NCBI RefSeq assembly: GCF_002797415.1
Contig: NZ_KZ454944.1
Location: 1,444,665 to 1,508,664 of the forward strand
Origin: Bacillus alkalisoli
GTDB lineage: Bacteria > Bacillota > Bacilli > Bacillales > Bacillaceae_I
Direction of reading: 5' to 3'
Length of the DNA stretch: 64,000 bases
Shown here: piece by piece, positions 62,500-64,000 of the stretch
Layout of the letters: each line of letters opens with the position of its first letter
Position numbering within the stretch: the first letter of the stretch is position 1
Made by a program: the position numbers and the translations under genes
The notes under the pieces: generated by a model
What the model was told of the DNA's origin: nothing
The model's database searches: none
The model's input: the letters and a program-made list of their open reading frames with translations, nothing else

Positions 62500-64000
62500 A
62501 TGATTGCAGAATTATCTATAAAAAACTTTGCCATAATTGAATCGTTAACCGTTTCCTTTGAAAAAGGACTAACGGTCTTAACTGGTGAAACTGGCGCAGG
62601 GAAATCGATTATTATTGATGCTATTCATTTATTAGCCGGTGGTAGAGGTTCTCAAGAATTTGTTCGGTATGGTGAAAAAAAGGCTGAGATGGAAGGTTTA
62701 TTTTTAATTGAAAGTGAAACTCATCCAGTTTATAAAGTTTGTGAACAATTAGGAATAGAAATAGAAGATGACATGGTCGTGTTAAGGCGGGAAATACACG
62801 CTACAGGTAAAAGTGTTTGTCGTGTGAATGGAAAGCTTGTGACAATTGCCATACTGCGTGAAGTTGGACAAACATTAGTTGATATACATGGTCAACACGA
62901 GCATCAAGAACTAATGAATCCAGAACAACATTTACAATTGTTAGATTTTTATGGTCAAGAAAAAATGGCAAAAACGTTAACGGCTTATCAAGAGCTTTTT
63001 GAAGAATATCAACAATTAAATAAGAGGTTAACGGAACTAACACATAATGAGCAAAAAGTTGCTCATAGGTTAGACTTATTGCAGTTCCAACTGGATGAAA
63101 TTGGTGCAGCTAACTTGGAAGAAAATGAAGATGAAACTTTATTAGAAGAGAGAAATAAAATTAGTAATTATGAAAAATTATTTCAAGCACTAAATAATAC
63201 GTACTACGCCATTCATGGAGAACAAAAAGGACTTGATTGGATCAGTCATGCAATGAGCGAATCTGAAGATTTAGAGTCAATTGATAAAAACTTAAAAGAT
63301 GTATATGAAGTGATTTCAAATAGTTATTATCAATTAGAAGAGATTATGTACCGAGTTCGGGATGAAATTGATAATTTAGAATTTGATCCAAAACGTCTTG
63401 ACTTTATTGAGAGTAGATTAAACGAAATGAAGAATCTAAAAAGAAAATACGGTACGTCGGTGGAAGAAATATTGCAATATGCTTCCAAAATAGAAGAAGA
63501 ATTAGAAACTCTGCAAAACCGTGATTCGCATATTCATCAGTTGCAAGAAAGACTGCAATCTCTCGTAGAAGATTTAGAGTTGGAAGCTAATGCATTAACA
63601 GATGAACGCAAATTCGTAGCTGCGGATTTAACAGAACAAATCCATAAAGAATTAAAAGATCTTTACTTAGACAAGGCAATATTTCAAGTGAATATTGCGA
63701 AAAAGATGGACAAATCTACAGGTAATGTAAAATTTCAAAAACATGGTGTAGATGAAGTGGAATACTATTTAACGACAAATCCTGGAGAGCCCTTAAAGCC
63801 TTTAGCCAAAGTTGCTTCAGGTGGTGAGCTATCTCGAATTATGCTTGCGATGAAAAGTATTTTTTCTAAACACCAGGGCATTACTTCCATTATTTTTGAC
63901 GAAGTAGACACAGGTGTAAGTGGTAAAGTAGCTCAAGCAATTGCCAATAAAATTTATCATGTTTCGTCAGGATCGCAAGTATTGTGTATATCTCACTTAC
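62500..64000 (+). CDS. recN: DNA repair protein RecN (cut by window end)
   Basis: The first 500 codons of an SMC-like ATPase for double-strand break repair. Walker A LTGETGAGKSIIIDAIHLL is near residues 28-46, a long coiled-coil middle follows, and the C-terminal ABC signature SGGELSRIMLAMKS and Walker B SIIFDEVDTGVSG are in frame near the end. The frame is open to the last base of the window; about 70 residues are missing. ATG follows AAGGTGTGATGAAGT. Confidence 0.95.
   Translation, partial: MIAELSIKNFAIIESLTVSFEKGLTVLTGETGAGKSIIIDAIHLLAGGRGSQEFVRYGEKKAEMEGLFLIESETHPVYKVCEQLGIEIEDDMVVLRREIHATGKSVCRVNGKLVTIAILREVGQTLVDIHGQHEHQELMNPEQHLQLLDFYGQEKMAKTLTAYQELFEEYQQLNKRLTELTHNEQKVAHRLDLLQFQLDEIGAANLEENEDETLLEERNKISNYEKLFQALNNTYYAIHGEQKGLDWISHAMSESEDLESIDKNLKDVYEVISNSYYQLEEIMYRVRDEIDNLEFDPKRLDFIESRLNEMKNLKRKYGTSVEEILQYASKIEEELETLQNRDSHIHQLQERLQSLVEDLELEANALTDERKFVAADLTEQIHKELKDLYLDKAIFQVNIAKKMDKSTGNVKFQKHGVDEVEYYLTTNPGEPLKPLAKVASGGELSRIMLAMKSIFSKHQGITSIIFDEVDTGVSGKVAQAIANKIYHVSSGSQVLCISHL

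Overview
The window reads as a piece of chromosome from a low-GC, spore-forming member of the Bacillaceae. Gene content and order follow the Bacillus subtilis yqg-yqh-yqi region: yqgW, yqgX, yqgY, mgsR, the comG operon, yqzE, yqhG-yqhH, gcvT-gcvPA-gcvPB, yqhL, lipM, mntR, yqhO, yqhP, yqhR, aroQ, yqhT, efp, yqhV, spoIIIAA-AH, accB-accC, yqhY, nusB, folD, xseA-xseB-ispA, dxs, yqxC, argR (ahrC) and recN. An OLE RNA with its partner gene oapA points to the group of Bacillaceae (often alkaliphilic or halotolerant) that carries this RNA. I cannot name the species.

Layout. 1-9.2 kb: small membrane proteins, a metallo-hydrolase, a MidA-type methyltransferase, a Cys-rich HTH regulator, MgsR, two related unknown membrane proteins, an ectopic MurG and a beta-propeller lipid-anchored or membrane protein. 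9.4-12.5 kb: a sporulation-type histidine kinase and an N-hydroxylase of siderophore type. 12.9-17.9 kb: DNA-uptake pseudopilus operon comGA-GG, aroK, yqzE. 18.3-20.6 kb: ptsH-ptsI behind a GlcT-type antiterminator leader. 20.9-24.3 kb: a CuA-like lipoprotein, a DUF5658-like protein, yqhG and the helicase yqhH. 24.6-28.8 kb: tandem glycine riboswitch and the glycine cleavage genes. 28.8-31.9 kb: small genes, yqhL and lipM. 32.1-35.9 kb: class II ribonucleotide reductase nrdJ, preceded by three NrdR-like boxes and interrupted by a group I intron with a frameshifted homing endonuclease. 36-44.3 kb: mntR, yqhO, yqhP, yqhR, aroQ, yqhT, efp, a propeller protein, malL. 44.8-50.4 kb: yqhV and spoIIIA, the mother-cell side of the sporulation channel. 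50.9-64 kb: fatty-acid synthesis entry (accBC), nusB, folD, exonuclease VII, isoprenoid synthesis (ispA, dxs) around OLE RNA/oapA, then yqxC, argR and the start of recN, cut by the window end.

Mobile and repetitive DNA. There are at least four families of short intergenic repeats: A (about 150 bp, imperfect inverted repeats, three full copies and one short relative), B (GC-rich, MITE-like; one copy and one 58-bp hairpin relative have exact 8-bp target duplications), C (ends resembling GAGGCTGGGACAAAA), and a 21-bp-period array after yqhY. No phage, CRISPR array, rRNA or tRNA was seen.

Most striking items: the OLE RNA/oapA locus with its own promoter and a transposon-like hairpin between RNA and oapA; the group I intron placed exactly at the NPCG|EQPL active-site codons of nrdJ with its broken nuclease; three equally spaced NrdR-like boxes; a GlcT-type RAT directly before ptsH with no ptsG; and spoIIIAD, which appears to start at a non-standard ATC codon.
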